Of a stretch of DNA of 64,000 nt, positions 22,401-34,968 are shown one piece after another. This DNA comes from Batrachochytrium dendrobatidis JAM81 (Eukaryota; Chytridiomycota; Chytridiomycetes; Rhizophydiales). The stretch lies in contig NW_006281102.1 of assembly GCF_000203795.2 (NCBI RefSeq), positions 228,567-292,566 on the forward strand, in the 5' to 3' direction. The notes beneath the pieces were generated by a model, which was given only the letters and a program-made list of their open reading frames with translations, made no database searches and was not told where the DNA came from. Numbering within the stretch: the first letter of the stretch is position 1; each line of letters starts with the position of its first letter. Both the position numbers and the translations under genes were made by a program.

Positions 22401-23833
22401 CATTATCGCGAATCACAATCCGCCGAAGCTCTGTTTTTGAGGATGGATTTGATCATTTGAATTCTCTTGGCTCAGGCCTTAAAGGTCGTGTATCTATTAC
22501 TTTTATAGATGAACACGGACTCGTAGAAGCTGGCATTGATGGCGGTGGTGTGTTTAAAGAGTTTTTGACAGCCTGCCTTAAACAAGCATTTAATTCCAAC
22601 TATGGACTTTTTGAAACCACCAAAGACCAGCTGTTGTTTCCATCTTCGTCACTCTATGCTACTCAAGGTATATGATTGAAGTTGCTATATCTTTTATTTG
22701 GCTTGTGTTGATTTGGAGTGTCAGTAGCCAACACACACAGTCTTGCAATATTTCTATAGATTCTCAACTTCAATTGATGGAGTTTCTTGGTCGGATTATC
22801 GGTAAAGCTCTTTATGACGGTGTTTTGCTAGATTCTGCATTTGCTACATTTTTCCTTGCCAAATGGCTTGGAAAGCGAAGCTACTGTAAGTTGTTCAATA
22901 TTTGACAGTCCAAGTGATGCGTGCAGTGCGTAACTTGTATACTTGATTTAAAACTCAACCCTGTACATGTGGTTTGCTTTATAATACAGTGGATGATTTG
23001 CCCAGCCTTGATACGGAGTTTTACAATGGCTTGCTATTTTTGAAAAAGTATACAGGCGATGTTGAAAAGGATCTGGCACTCAATTTTACTGTTTCTGAAA
23101 ACGAGTTTGGTGTTCCTAAAATTGTGGAACTGATTCCCAACGGTGCCAACATTTCTGTGACCAAGGAAAATCGAATTCGGTATATTTATCTTGTTGCCAA
23201 CTATCGGTTGAATACCAAGATAGCCAAACAGTGCCAGGCATTTTTCCATGGTTTGAGTGATTTAATTCATCCGAGCTGGTTAAAACTATTTGACGAGGTG
23301 ATACCTGTTTAGCTGCCAACTATAGCATACATGTGAATGGTGGACAGTTTTTAACCGTTTTGTTTGAATCACGTTGAATATTACACTATTTAGCAAGAAC
23401 TACAGGTGTTGCTTGGTGGAAGTGCCGTTCCGATCGATCTTGACGATTTAAGACAAAACACAGTATACAGCGGAGTGTATGATGACAAGCATCCTACCAT
23501 TGTTATGTTTTGGGAAGTACTGCAAGACTTTGACGAGGATCAACGCCGAAAGCTTGTCAAATATGTTACAAGTTGTTCTCGTCCACCGATTCTTGGATTC
23601 TGCGAACTTTATCCACTGTTTTCTATCCGAGACTCCAGCACGGACCAAGCACGATTGCGTAAGTCTATACGCATCTATATCAATCAATTCATTTTACTAA
23701 TTTGAGAATTGATTTAGCTACTGCCTCAACATGTGTGAATCTCCTCAAGTTACCAAGATATGAATCAAAAGATATATTGCGACAAAAACTAATCTATGCG
23801 ATTGATTCAGATGCAGGATTCGAGTTATCGTAA
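19432..23833 (+). CDS. HECT-type E3 ubiquitin ligase, UBE3C/HUL5 family
   Basis: UBE3C/Hul5 ligases bind the proteasome and extend ubiquitin chains on stalled or misfolded substrates. The N-terminus ([19 protein letters not shown], then a Glu/Arg-rich helix) matches UBE3C, followed by an IQ-like helix (AAVQIQ joined to [12 protein letters not shown] across the first intron, 19603-19687). Roughly a dozen exons follow. The HECT domain occupies the 3' third: [20 protein letters not shown] with [28 protein letters not shown], and the C-lobe with [16 protein letters not shown], whose Cys is the ubiquitin-accepting residue. The final exon starts near 23719 and the stop is at 23831-23833. The start at 19432 begins the conserved N-terminal motif directly. 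Middle exons are weakly conserved, so some internal splice sites are less certain. Confidence 0.92.
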
Positions 23834-24030
23834 TAAAAGTGTTATGCATGGCGAATAAATGTATGATTTGATACAACTGAATTGGATTGTCAGACTATTT
23901 CCTGAATGCCAGATTCAAATGTGTTTGTACAAGTGATTGGACTTGTGTAAACCAACATGAGCGAATTCAAATAATCGATCTTGATTTTACCCATTAAAGT
24001 GTATCTAAAGTCTTGAAGATTCGAGCTGTT

Positions 24031-26069
24031 ATGGCTTCGATGAATAAAACTATAAAAGGGCCATGGGACTCTCAAACAACTTCAACTACACAACCATTGC
24101 TATCCAATACACTCAACCCTAGCATTGACACTCCACAGGACAGATTAAGCCATCTTGCTTCCGAGTCCAATTCAGTACAGCAGCAAGTGCCAGGCAACAC
24201 AGATGAAGATTTTGGTCGAGTCAATACGCATATTCCTGTATGGGTTGGTGTTGTACTGCGGATCTTGATTGTTTTGTTGCGTCCAGCATGGGGACTGGCT
24301 ATTGCTGGCCGAGTAGAAGTATCAACTCCTGTAACGAGTTTTAAACGATGTAAGATAATAGACTGTGCGGATACAGCGTCCAAGTACTAATCTTTTTCAA
24401 TACATTTGGATTGATTTGTATTGGGATATGCATGCCATGATCCTATTGTAAATCCTGAATTCTAGTAAACGAATGCATTTATCTGTATACTCATGGTATT
24501 CCTCCTTATGATGGCGGTGTCTGTCACCAGGTAAGATCCGTAATGTAATGCTTTTCATGGCATTCAGTTAGACTGCAATCAGATTTATATACACGATGTC
24601 AATGGGTTTAATGTGAAGCGACAGTCAGCTAATGTTGATATTCTTTACCAGGCTCCAATTCTGATTGTGTTGTTTCAATATATACCAACTTTGGTTACTC
24701 CGTTTATATTCATTTTGGTGGATTTTGTTATTGCTCGACTTTTTGTTCGCATCGCAGAACACAAGAAAACACTTCAACTTGCTGAAGTCTGGCCCAAGGT
24801 GGTCAAAGTAGATGATACTGAGCCTATACTGAATCCAAGCGCTGATCAAATAGGAAGAGGTGTTGGTCAAGTCGATGACAAGGCCGAGCAAATGGAATTA
24901 GATGCTTGTAAGCAAGATACTCCCTGGCATGATCCAAATGAGCAATTCCACACAATCTGGCCTGATGATCCTACCAAACCTGTCGATGTGCTCATTTTCC
25001 CGGAAGATGTTGGCTCATTGTATATGCTCAACCCGTATGCAATTATAACTTGCATTGCGCAGTCAACACAGCTGTTTAGCACATTGGTGGTTGTCGCCGC
25101 GATTCATTTTGCAATACGTGGCAAGCTGGGATTGACTGTGTTTTTATTAGCCACTGGTGCATACTTATCAGTGTATCCTGCGGTATTTTTCCCATTATGT
25201 ATGCTGCTCTTGGCAACAAGTATTAAAACATCGGTGTCTCGTGTAGCTTTTCGCGGGTTGGTTTTGTTTTTCATATCGTTAGGAGTGCTGTTGTATGCTT
25301 CATTTTTGATGCTTAATGATTGGAAATTTTTAGAATCTACTTATGGCACAATGTATGTTGAGCATGTCTATTGTTTGAGATTTAGTCTACCCACTCTTTT
25401 TTGAGCAAACACATACTAACATATCTACAACCCATTTTTGGTCAACAGCGTGTTTGTCACAGATCTGACACCCAATCTTGGATTGTTTTGGTACTTTTTT
25501 ATCGAAGTATTTGATCAATTTCGGACGTTTTTCCTTGCCGTGTTTCATATTACGGCCATTATTTTCATAATGCCAGTGACTTTGCGACTGAGGTATTGTT
25601 GGACTTTGTAGGGGTAAATGTGATTTACATGTATCATTAGTGTATTCTAACATAATTTGGATCTGCTTTTAAATACTCTACACCTTGATGGATGCTCAGG
25701 AAACATCCTTTATTCGTAGCTTTCATGCTTGCAGGATTTTCAGCTCTGTTTAAATCATATCCATCTATAGCCGATTCGTCACTTTTCATCTCACTCTCTG
25801 CGCTTTATCCAGAAGTCTTCAAATACGCGCGAAACACATTTTTTGCTGTCAATGCTCTTCTTTATGCGTCAGTCCTAGGCCCACTGTTTTTCAATCTGTG
25901 GATCTACTCTGGTGCAGGCAATGCCAACTTTTTCTATGCCATCACGCTAGTCTTTGCACTAGCACAGGTGATGTACCTTGTGGATTTCTCATTTGCAATG
26001 CTGAGACGAGAATGGGAAAAAATGAATCCAGGATGGAGACGAATGCGACTAGAAATTGCACAAATTTGA
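24031..26069 (+). CDS. GPI transamidase subunit PIG-U (Gab1/Cdc91)
   Basis: PIG-U is a multispanning ER membrane subunit of the complex that attaches GPI anchors to proteins. Five exons, with junctions near 24349, 24532, 24651, 25352 and 25590, join in frame. Diagnostic segments are LYTHGIPPYDGGVCHQ in the first luminal loop, LNPYAIITCIAQST, VTDLTPNLGLFWYFFIEVFD, KHPLFVAFM and FKSYPSIADSSLF, and finally GAGNANFFYAITL. About eight or more hydrophobic helices are visible. Two parts exceed the human protein: a polar N-terminal extension of about 70 residues before the first helix, and a loop of roughly 70 acidic residues after helix 2. The ATG at 24031 is the first in frame; a later start would lose only the extension. 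Confidence 0.94.
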
Positions 26070-26348
26070 AACTGGAAATAAACATGGTTTTATGTTTAGG
26101 TATATCAATACAACACTATATATTACATTGACTGTATTTCCATATTGGAGTGTCATACTAGATGTTGCGATTCTAAACTTGAATGCATTGTGGATTCCAG
26201 TCAGTTTCATTCTTATAGCTTGGGTCAAAAAAGTATACAGTTTGTCGAGTGATGAACATTTTGCAATGCATGTATCGTATAGTAAATTTACAAAAGAATA
26301 GAAATAATGATCAAGTATATTGATGGTCCGCACCAGTCCAAAAAACAG

Positions 26349-27329
26349 TCAGCAGATCTTAATAGCCAAAACAAGAATATTCAATGACGTGGATTCAAAT
26401 AATCCAAAGGAATTTTCTCGTCGTACAGTAATGTGCCGTGCTTCAGTTTCCGCACTTACAACCCTAGTTTGTCCCTTGATGCAATCAGAAAGCGTGCGTG
26501 ATGAATCGGGTAACAGTAAGAAATCCATTTCAGATGATTCGTTCAAATAATCTGTTTTTAGGGTCAAGAATTCTGGCATGGCATTGGGATCGTCAGTGTG
26601 GGTATTGCTGACAATAGCTTCACGATCGATTCCCGATGGCAGAATATAGATTCGGACGCTTTTATGGCCAAGAACAGCATGGTGGGTAATGACTGACTGA
26701 ATGCGATCCGTCACAAATGCACTTATACGCTGATGCATGGATTGATTGGTAGTTGATTGGATACCAAAGGTTGAAGAACAAGCAGTATCAATAGAAGAGT
26801 ATGTTGGCGGGTCATCCCGACTGCCAAATAAAGTGCCTTTAGTTGATGGAGGGTCTGGAATAGATGCAGCACCATCATTGCCACTCAATCTAGTAAGACT
26901 AGTATAAGAAGTTGAAGGAGGTGAGCTGGTCACACTGCTAGACTGTTGCAGTTGGTTCAAGGTCATTCCTTGCTGATTACCCAAAAGAATGTCAGCATCA
27001 TTGAAAGGAATACGCAGATCGACTAGCTGTAACTTGAAGACATCCAAAGACACATTACGAGGAATTAGCACTCGTTTGTATCTGAGATAATCCAGTACAC
27101 ATAAAAAGGCCAATGGATTGTGGTCTAAATATATCTCATGTTTGTTGCGAAGCTGTGGACTTGACGAAACTGTTGACAGCATAGTGAGAGAAAGCGATGA
27201 GGATTTGTGGGAAAGCTCATACAGTTTGCTGTGAGGATATTCTTCAAGAGTTTTGTAGCTAATAGAGAGACAAATTCCTCCTACATTGAAGGTTACATAC
27301 GAGTTCATTGGAATATTACAGTCGTACAT
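26349..27329 (-). CDS. KCTD-like BTB/POZ (T1-type) domain protein
   Basis: This is a single-exon gene of 326 residues. The N-terminal ~110 residues form a T1-type BTB domain: VTFNVGGICLSISYKTLEEY, HEIYLDHNPLAFLCVLDYLR, then a Pro-Arg-Asn turn. This is the potassium-channel-tetramerisation fold, which in soluble KCTD proteins forms oligomers that often act as Cullin-3 adaptors. No channel pore or transmembrane helix follows. The remainder is Ser/Thr-rich with one possible second folded unit (about residues 195-270, containing HKSVRIYILPSGIDREAIV). Either M1 or M8 (MNSYVTFNVGG) could be the start; M8 lies directly before the domain. The gene converges with PIG-U, and its start is divergent from NUP37. 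Confidence 0.85.
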   Translation of the reverse strand: MYDCNIPMNSYVTFNVGGICLSISYKTLEEYPHSKLYELSHKSSSLSLTMLSTVSSSPQLRNKHEIYLDHNPLAFLCVLDYLRYKRVLIPRNVSLDVFKLQLVDLRIPFNDADILLGNQQGMTLNQLQQSSSVTSSPPSTSYTSLTRLSGNDGAASIPDPPSTKGTLFGSRDDPPTYSSIDTACSSTFGIQSTTNQSMHQRISAFVTDRIQSVITHHAVLGHKSVRIYILPSGIDREAIVSNTHTDDPNAMPEFLTLKTDYLNESSEMDFLLLPDSSRTLSDCIKGQTRVVSAETEARHITVRRENSFGLFESTSLNILVLAIKIC

Positions 27330-27622
27330 GAAATGAAATACTAAAACCCAAAACAGTCAACTTTGAAATAATAATTCACATTGAATCTACTGAACATTGT
27401 GTTCTTTAAACTCCCCAAAAGAGTTGCACATTCCCTGACTTGACATGGTTTGCCAACCACTCGACAAACAGCAATTCGCGAGGCATAAAACTACAGATTC
27501 ACTGATTAAAAGACTGCAGAAGAATTATATTTGTGACTGGTGAAATTTCAAGCCATTTCGATAATTGTCCAATTTCACAATTTAGTCAAGTTGACTTTGA
27601 ATTCATCAAGACTTTAGTATGG

Positions 27623-29356
27623 ATGACAAACCACACCGCACATCAAGGCAGGTTAAATCATATACTTTGTCTATATTTTACTATGATTTCAATCGCATTT
27701 AGATTCTATTTTTTGCATTCTAACTGTCGTAGTTTTCAATTTAAATCTAGATACGATGCATCTGCCCAGACAAACTGCATCGAGTGCTGTCCGTTTGAGA
27801 CTGCCCATGATTTGATCCTTTTTGGTAAAGCAATATAATACTCCAAGACATTGAGTATCTGCTGCATTGTGTTGTTTTGGCTGGTATGGAGCATTGCATT
27901 GATCTTGATGATTTTGTATACAGCAACGGAATCTACTATCGAAGTGTTGCGAGTTTCCCCTGATAACAGCCATTCCAACCAGTATGTATATACTATTTTT
28001 AATCCTTGTGCATGGATCAAAATTGTAGAATTATTTTGGAAAATTAACAAATGTATTGGTAAAACCATTAGCCCAGTGTTTACTGAGATTCAGAAATTCC
28101 CAATTGGATCTAATGTCACTTGTCTTGGATGGTCAAAACACTCTCTTTCTAGGCTCTTGGATGATGGATATGAGACCAAAATTGTGTAAGGCTATAGTGA
28201 CATGTATTTTATTCACAGCCTTGAATGGACATAAGCCGTAGTTTTACCCATGCATTCCAACTATAAACTTGCACAACAAACTAATTGCTTTTTCATTTCT
28301 AAACGTAAAAGGTTTGCAGCTTCATTTGAAGATCGGTCTATTTTGCTTTATGCTAGTGGCTATAGTCCCGTAGATGTATGTCGAGCACCACAGATGCGCC
28401 ATCAAAATACCATTAATGCAATCGCATTTGATAAAGCCAATGGCCATTTTATTGCAAGTGTTGGAGGTAAATCTTGTCATAAATCATCACTATATGCCAT
28501 ATTTATTGTTGATTGTAGCACCAATACAAGGTTGTTTGAATAGATGACAATACTTGCCGAATCTGGACGATTGCAGATCTCTCGGCAGAGGAAAGCGACA
28601 CGTACCCAATCGTCATGCAATTGAAATCACGGGGAGTATCAGTTTGCACTCATGAAAAAGTCGCCAACCAAGTTTTAGTGGGAGAAGCAAGCGGTGCAAT
28701 TCGTATTCTAAATATTGAATCCCAAACTTGGATGTTTTCAGTGTTTCATCCAGATAGATCCATTCCAGAGCCATTGTTGAGATGTGTTGACTGGAATCCT
28801 TTGGATCCGAACATGTACGTAATGTGTTGCTGATTATTTTTACTGAAAAATCTTGCGTATTTATCAATGTGCTTTTGATGTTTAGACTTGGTGCAGCAAT
28901 TGGCAAAAAATGGCATGTGTGGAGTTTAAAGGGTGAAAAATCAATCCATTTGCCTGAACACAGTGGCGATGCACATATCGAGATTGCCCATCGCTTCAAG
29001 TATGCTACAGTATGTGTCTTTGTAGAGAATTATCCATTAACCAACACATGTCTTTTAGGTGGTGCCTGTCCGATCCTAAAATGTTCTTGACCAGCACGAA
29101 TTCTCCCGAAGCGTCCAACACTCAGCGTGTTGCAATCAAAGTGTTTTCCAATGTGTATACTCAAAGTAAGTATACAGGCTTTACCTTGAATGTCTGACAA
29201 TGTACGTCGAATTATCAACACTAACTTTTATGCCTAGTACCAAACACCATCACGCTTCTATCAAAGAGTCGATTAACAAGTGTTGGCTGGCTTGCTTCGT
29301 CAAAAAATATTGTGGGAACGGTTGGAAAGCAAATTGTTTTGTGGTATGTTGAATAA
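27623..29356 (+). CDS. NUP37: Nucleoporin NUP37, WD40 protein of the Y-complex
   Basis: Nup37 is a beta-propeller that docks on Nup120/160 in the outer ring of the nuclear pore. Nine exons (27623-27651, 27751-27824, 27924-27981, 28072-28185, 28312-28466, 28544-28814, 28886-28999, 29059-29165, 29238-29356) join in frame to 346 residues. Matches to the family run its full length: ECCPFETAHDLILFG, NVTCLGWSKHS, HQNTINAIAFDKANGHFIAS with GDDNTCRIW, GVSVCTHEKVANQVLVGEAS with GAIRIL, LGAAIGKKWHVWSL, AHRFKWCLSDPKMFLTST, and a last blade SVGWLASSKNIVGTVGKQIV. The ATG at 27623 is the only one in frame before the first conserved strand. NUP37 is lost in budding yeast but kept in fission yeast, filamentous fungi and animals. 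Confidence 0.9.
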
Positions 29357-29433
29357 AAGAAATCGGGCCATTCAATTGGACATGTTGTTATAGATTGATG
29401 CTAGAATTGGATAAAAGTGATGTTGAACCATAT

Positions 29434-29441
29434 CACGTGAT
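29434..29441 (+). promoter_or_regulatory. CACGTGAT site upstream of DBP9
   Basis: It is part of the 10-bp palindrome ATCACGTGAT at 29432-29441, ending 62 bp before the DBP9 ATG. Downstream lies GAAAATTAAATTTTCG, which resembles the A/T-rich element (AAAAWTTTT) known from yeast ribosome-biogenesis promoters. Function is inferred. Confidence 0.55.
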
Positions 29442-29503
29442 AATAGGGTTTTGTAATTCAAAACTAGAAAATTAAATTTTCGTTTTTTCAAACAGTAAAT
29501 CCA

Positions 29504-31924
29504 ATGTCATTGACCAAAGACCAAGACGGGATCGATGCAGCAACCAAACCAAGTAAATCAAAAACCTCAAAGCAATCAGAAACCAACATTAGTTCAGTAC
29601 TTATTGATACTTCACATGAGGGATTCTCCAGCATGGACCTTGACCCACGCATTCAGCGAGCAGTTGCCAAGCTTGGATTTGTTCAACCTACACTAGTGCA
29701 AGCTAAAGCCATCCCATTGGCATTAGAAGGAAAAGATATTCTTGCTCGTGCAAGAACAGGTTCTGGAAAGACTGCAGCATACTGCATACCTATTATTCAA
29801 AAGATCTTGACTTTCAAGGTATTTTACTTTTTCAAATGTTGAAAATCAAATTCTGCTTCAAATGCCATAAATATTTTTGTCGGATTGTTGTATATTGAAT
29901 TCAATGGTTTGGGGTTTTATAGACCAATAATGCATCTGCCCCACCAGCCATTCGCGCACTTATCTTGGTGCCTACTCGCGAGTTGGCTGAGCAAGTTCAT
30001 CGCCATATCCAACAGCTTACCATGTATGCTACAAAGGAAGTTCGATCAGTCAATATTTCTACTGGAGATGTATCCGTTGCAGGTCAAAGGTACTATCGAT
30101 TGTTTACAGCCTATACCAGCAAATGCTTTGTATACATTCTCACTAGAGTATAGGCTAAAATTGGTAATCTATTCATTATGCATTGTCTAACTTGATGCAT
30201 ACAATGCACAATTTGGTCATGATTAGATCAATCCTGGCAGAAACTCCGGATATTATTGTAGCCACGCCAGCAAAAATCATGGCACATATCCGCGAAAACA
30301 ACCTTGAATTGAAGGAAACAGTCGAGTCTATGGTTATTGATGAGGCAGATTTGATTCTATCGTATGGTCACGATGAAGATGTCAAGAAATTGCTGTTACA
30401 TCTGCCTCGGATTTTACAAAGCTATCTAATGAGCGCAACTCTTTCTACAGTAAGTCATGACACTCGTGTATAGTTTAAATTCTGCATTGGAGAATGCATT
30501 TCTATACAGACGCTCATACTTTGCGTATTTTTGAAATTAAACCTGTGTGTTTTGGTTTTAGGATGTCGAGGAGCTGAGACAGCTCGTTTTGCGGAATCCT
30601 GTAATTTTAAAACTAGAGGAGTCTGCTGAAGAACTGAGCATGCTGACCCAATACGTTATTCAGTAAGCATTGGTATGAAATTTCCAAATACAACAAAATG
30701 CTGCGTAAACTAATTTATTTTAATGCAATCACTACTATTTCTAAACTCAAGATGTGAAGAAAAAGAAAAGTTTTTGCTCACTTTTTTTATTTTCAAGCTT
30801 CATGTGCATCCGTTTGGATCTGGCAAAGCGATTGTATTTGTCAACACCATTGATCGATGCTACAAGCTCAAGATTTTTTTAGAATCGTTTGGGATAAAAA
30901 GTTGTGCACTCAATTCCGAACTGCCCCTCAAAAGCCGATTCCATATTGTTCAGGAATTCAACAAGGGTGTTTATGACATTATCATTGCCACGGATGAAAA
31001 CAGTGGTTTATTTGATGCTGAAGATCGTGCGGACCTTGAGACAGAGGAAGCAAAAGCAAACATGACAGTTGATGACAAAGGCAAAACGGCATCTAAAACC
31101 AACAATAAATCCAAGCGGGAATCTAATCACGAATACGGTGTTTCTAGAGGAATTGATTTTGTAAATGTCCAAGCAGTCATCAACTTTGATCTTCCTCGAT
31201 CATCTCGAGCATACCAGCACCGAGTTGGAAGAACTGCCCGCGGTGTACACAACAAAGGATATGCTCTTAGTTTTGTGACAAATAGCTCAGAGCATACTGT
31301 TGTGCATTCAAGTCGCAAAAAGCAGCGTGCAGCAGCCGAACAGCAATCCAGTAAAATCAAGCAAATGACAGACGCCGAGTTACTCCCACGTATTGAAAAG
31401 CGACAAGCAGGTATGAATAATCCAAGTATTTTGAAACTATTACGACTCTTGGAATACGATGAATCCATACTCACACTATGTGTGGTGATTTAGCTATGGG
31501 TCGTGAGATTTTGCCTTTTGCCTTTGATATGACCCAAGTAGAAGGGTTTCGATATCGTGTAGATGACGTATTAGGATTGATTACCAAGAATGCCATCAAA
31601 GAAGCACGACTAAAAGAAATCAAGGCCGAGATTTTGAATTCCGAAAAACTCAAGACACATTTTGAAAACAATCCGCAAGATTTTCAAGCTCTTCGCCATG
31701 ACCGAACCACTCATTCAGTTCGTGCTGAAAATCATTTGCGTCATGTTCCAAACTACTTGCTGCCAAAGGGAAAAGTAGGAGTGGCATCTGGTGCTTCAAC
31801 TGGATTTGTACCGTTTCGTGTCAACAAGAAACGGAAGATGCAAAAAGGTAGAGGGAAACCCAGCTCTAATGCCTCGAAACAAAGAGCAGATCCACTCAAG
31901 TCGTTCAAATACACTGCTACTTGA
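29504..31924 (+). CDS. DBP9: DEAD-box RNA helicase DBP9/DDX56
   Basis: Dbp9/DDX56 acts in early 60S ribosomal subunit assembly in the nucleolus. Six introns are seen, at about 29819-29922, 30090-30227, 30451-30562, 30663-30751 and 31411-31492 plus minor ambiguities. The joined protein has the Q motif region ([20 protein letters not shown]), motif [12 protein letters not shown], Ia VPTRELAEQ, motif II as IDEADL, III SATLS, and the C-lobe with [35 protein letters not shown] and [11 protein letters not shown]. The SRGIDF motif is preceded by a long acidic/Lys-rich insertion after DIIIATDE, which is characteristic of DBP9/DDX56. The Lys-rich C-terminus ([12 protein letters not shown]) fits a nucleolar protein. 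It starts 147 bp after the NUP37 stop. Confidence 0.95.
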
Positions 31925-32051
31925 TGATTTGTGTGTTTGGTAACCTTTGAGTTTCCTGTTGAGGATAAAGAATCAAACTGAGCAAGAAAAGCTTATTTTG
32001 AATAAATGAACAAAACATAATTGGCTTGAATTGCAGTGAATTTCTAACGTG

Positions 32052-34872
32052 ATGATTGAATGCAATCCATTCGAACCAATACAACAGTTTTCAGTTCAAA
32101 AGTCGGCCAGCATAATTCCTGAGGGTCGTGTTATTGGGTTCAATTGTTTTGATGGTCGAATGCAAGACTTGCTGTTATCAGTCATGAACGCATTGGACAG
32201 TCTTACTGATGAGCAAAAGCAAACTCTTCTCAACTACCAAGTGAGTGCAATGTTGCATTCTTTCCTATTTGTGTCGTAGCGTACATTTTATTCTAACTTG
32301 GACGCAACGTCTGATATGCATATTGACTTGAACCATCTCGGATCCACTTACTACTTAGACAATCACTGGAGTTGAAGACCTTGAAACTGCCATACACACT
32401 CTAGATGAGAATAGATGGAATATGTCGGTAATAATATGATTATTGCTTGGCTTTGTGTTTGCCTGTTGGTTTAAATTGCAGAGCTTTCCTATTGATATCA
32501 AGTCTACAAATCCCGATCAATGCAAACTTATTATTGGACTGTTTATCCATGCAGGCTGCTGTTGAGCAATTCTACAGTGCAGGCCATTCATCTCGTGTCT
32601 TGAATCATGGCATGGATCAAGTCGACAATTTCGAAGATAAGAATCAACAGTTTATTGATTTACAAAATAATGCACCTCTGCTTCCAACAGCATCTTCTGT
32701 TGCCGTTGCACTAGATGAGCCTCAGCGATTGCGAAATAATGTTCAAAGACCAGTTGAGTTTATCACTTTGTCATGTCTTCATAATGAATGCGATATTCAA
32801 GCAGATTCGGTTCATTGTCCATGACTAACTGTTGATGCCTTGTTTTTGATTTTTATTGGTGCTACTTGTAGACTCCAACATTGACTGCATTGTTTACTAC
32901 ACCCTTTCAATGGGGATTCAAGTTTTTTTGGGCTATACTCTCTTATACTCGTAAGATTGTCGATGGTACTACCGCTTAAATCACTGCTTGTTGCCATGAT
33001 TTCTACTTTTTACATTGGATATTCACTGATTGCATAGTATAATCATCGTGTACTAACCATGTGTTGGACCATTGTTGGCAATGCTTGCCATTTTTTAAAT
33101 CAGTGGGTCTTTTTCAATTTCTTGGACTTGGAGTAAGTGGTCGTCGTAGAACTGTGGGTGGCTCTGGAATGCAGCGCAACAGATCCTCTACTGAACGATC
33201 TACAGCCGAGTGTGCATCTGTACGGTTTAAAGAAGATTTTGAATCTCAATACGGTTCCAAACATCCGCCATTTTTTGTTGGAACTTACACCCAGGTGAGC
33301 CTTTATGTTTCTATTCCATGCATACCTGATTCCTAAACATTTTGTTCATGCTGACGTTGGTATTTATGGGCATTGCATTATAAAACAGGCACTCAATACT
33401 GCCAAAAGTGAGATTCGCTATGCATTGGTCATTCTACAATCTGATGAGCATGATGATACAGATAAATTTAGTCGGTAAGTGGGGCAGCATCGTTGCACTC
33501 CTAGTATTTCTCTACTGAATATGTTTGCCGAAATTGATACTATCCAGACACTTGTAATCTTGAGTGATTCATTTTTGAGACTACAATGGCTTTGCCTTTT
33601 AACACTGCCTATTCGATTGGTATCTTTAGCGAAACAATTTCTTCAGACACCTTTATCAGTTTTGTATCAGAGAAAAATCTGCTTGTTTGGGGTGGAAACA
33701 TTCATGATGCCGAGGCATTTAAAGGTGGGGTTTGATTCCGAATGTGTTGGATAGATGACAGCACACTCTATGTTGAAACTAACCATGATTCATGGATTAT
33801 TGCTATTTTTAGTGAGTGCAGTATTGAATGCAACGTCTTATCCGTTTATGGCATTGATAACCTTGCAAGGATCGCGCATGGCAGTTGCGCATCGATTTGA
33901 AGGACTCATGTCTACAGGTCGCATCATATCTAAACTCCGACGATTGATTGATCGATTTGATCCACTACTTGCCGGTGCACGTGCTGACCGGTAAGATTTG
34001 GCTACGATTCAATAGATGTGATTCAAACTGGTATGTCTTGTCAATGTCAACAGAATGCTGTGTTGTAACCTGATTGTATATTAATATAGAGCAAGTCATG
34101 CTGCAGCGAGAAGTATCCGACAACAACAAGACGATGCCTATCAAGCCTCATTATTGGCTGATCAAGAAAAGGTAACATTACGGTTGTTTTTATAACCCGA
34201 CTATTCTGTAATACTTTAGATTGGCTTGTGACTGAGTATTTTTGTTGACCTTTTACCCTATTTGATATTGAATTTTGGGTCTATAGGCACGCAAAGCAAA
34301 AGAGGAAGAAGAGCAAGCCAAGAAAGCATTACTTGAACAAGAGCAACAAAGAATAGCAGGGTTGACGAAATTAGAGGTAAAATGGTGAACATGATGCAGT
34401 TGAATATTTTTTATTAAACTGAAAGCATTATATACCGATATCATTAGCGACGGAAACAACTGAAAATTGAGTTGGCAGCTAATATGCCGGTTGAACCTGA
34501 TGTGGGCGAGCCCAACACCACACGATTGAGTATTCGTCTTCCCAGTGGTGAACGGGTGATTCGCAGATTCAAAGCGGATGATACCATTCAGGTGATTTGA
34601 TTCAAACTGTTGTCATGTCCTATACTTGATGTGACATTTATATTCTTTGAAACCATGCTCATTATGGGTTTATTGCTGTATCTACTTGACAGATTCTCTG
34701 GAACTTTATTGAAACGCACGATCTGAAACCATTAGATCTTGAGACCGAGTTTTCAATCGTGTGTCCATTTCCTCGACGAGTGTATCGCAACATGGACATG
34801 ACAATGGAACAGGCAGGATTAGTTCCAAGCGCAAGCGTAGTGGTTGAGGAAATGTTTGATGATGGACTCTAA
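32052..34872 (+). CDS. FAF2/UBXD8-type UBX protein (ERAD and lipid-droplet adaptor)
   Basis: FAF2/UBXD8 recruits the p97/Cdc48 segregase to the ER and lipid droplets. Domain order in the spliced product: an N-terminal UBA fold (ALDSLTDEQKQTLLNYQ joined to TITGVEDLETAIHTLDENRW), a short hydrophobic hairpin (FTTPFQWGFKFFWAIL), the thioredoxin-like UAS domain (HPPFFVGTYTQALNTAKSE, LLVWGGNIHDAEAFK, NATSYPFMALITLQ), a coiled coil with DDAYQASLLADQEK and an EEEEQAKKAL stretch, and a C-terminal UBX domain (TRLSIRLPSGERVIRRF, then ILWNFIE and FPRRVY). The FPR loop that binds Cdc48 is intact. About ten exons are used, and the acceptor at 33630 is needed to keep the UAS frame. The ATG at 32052 is the first in frame; the stop is at 34870-34872. 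Confidence 0.92.
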
Positions 34873-34968
34873 CACCAACTAAATAAATTAAGCTTTCTTT
34901 CAGATTTGATGCGATTCATTCAATCAAAAAAAGAAGCCAAAATGAGCAAATAAAATAAAGCACAACTG

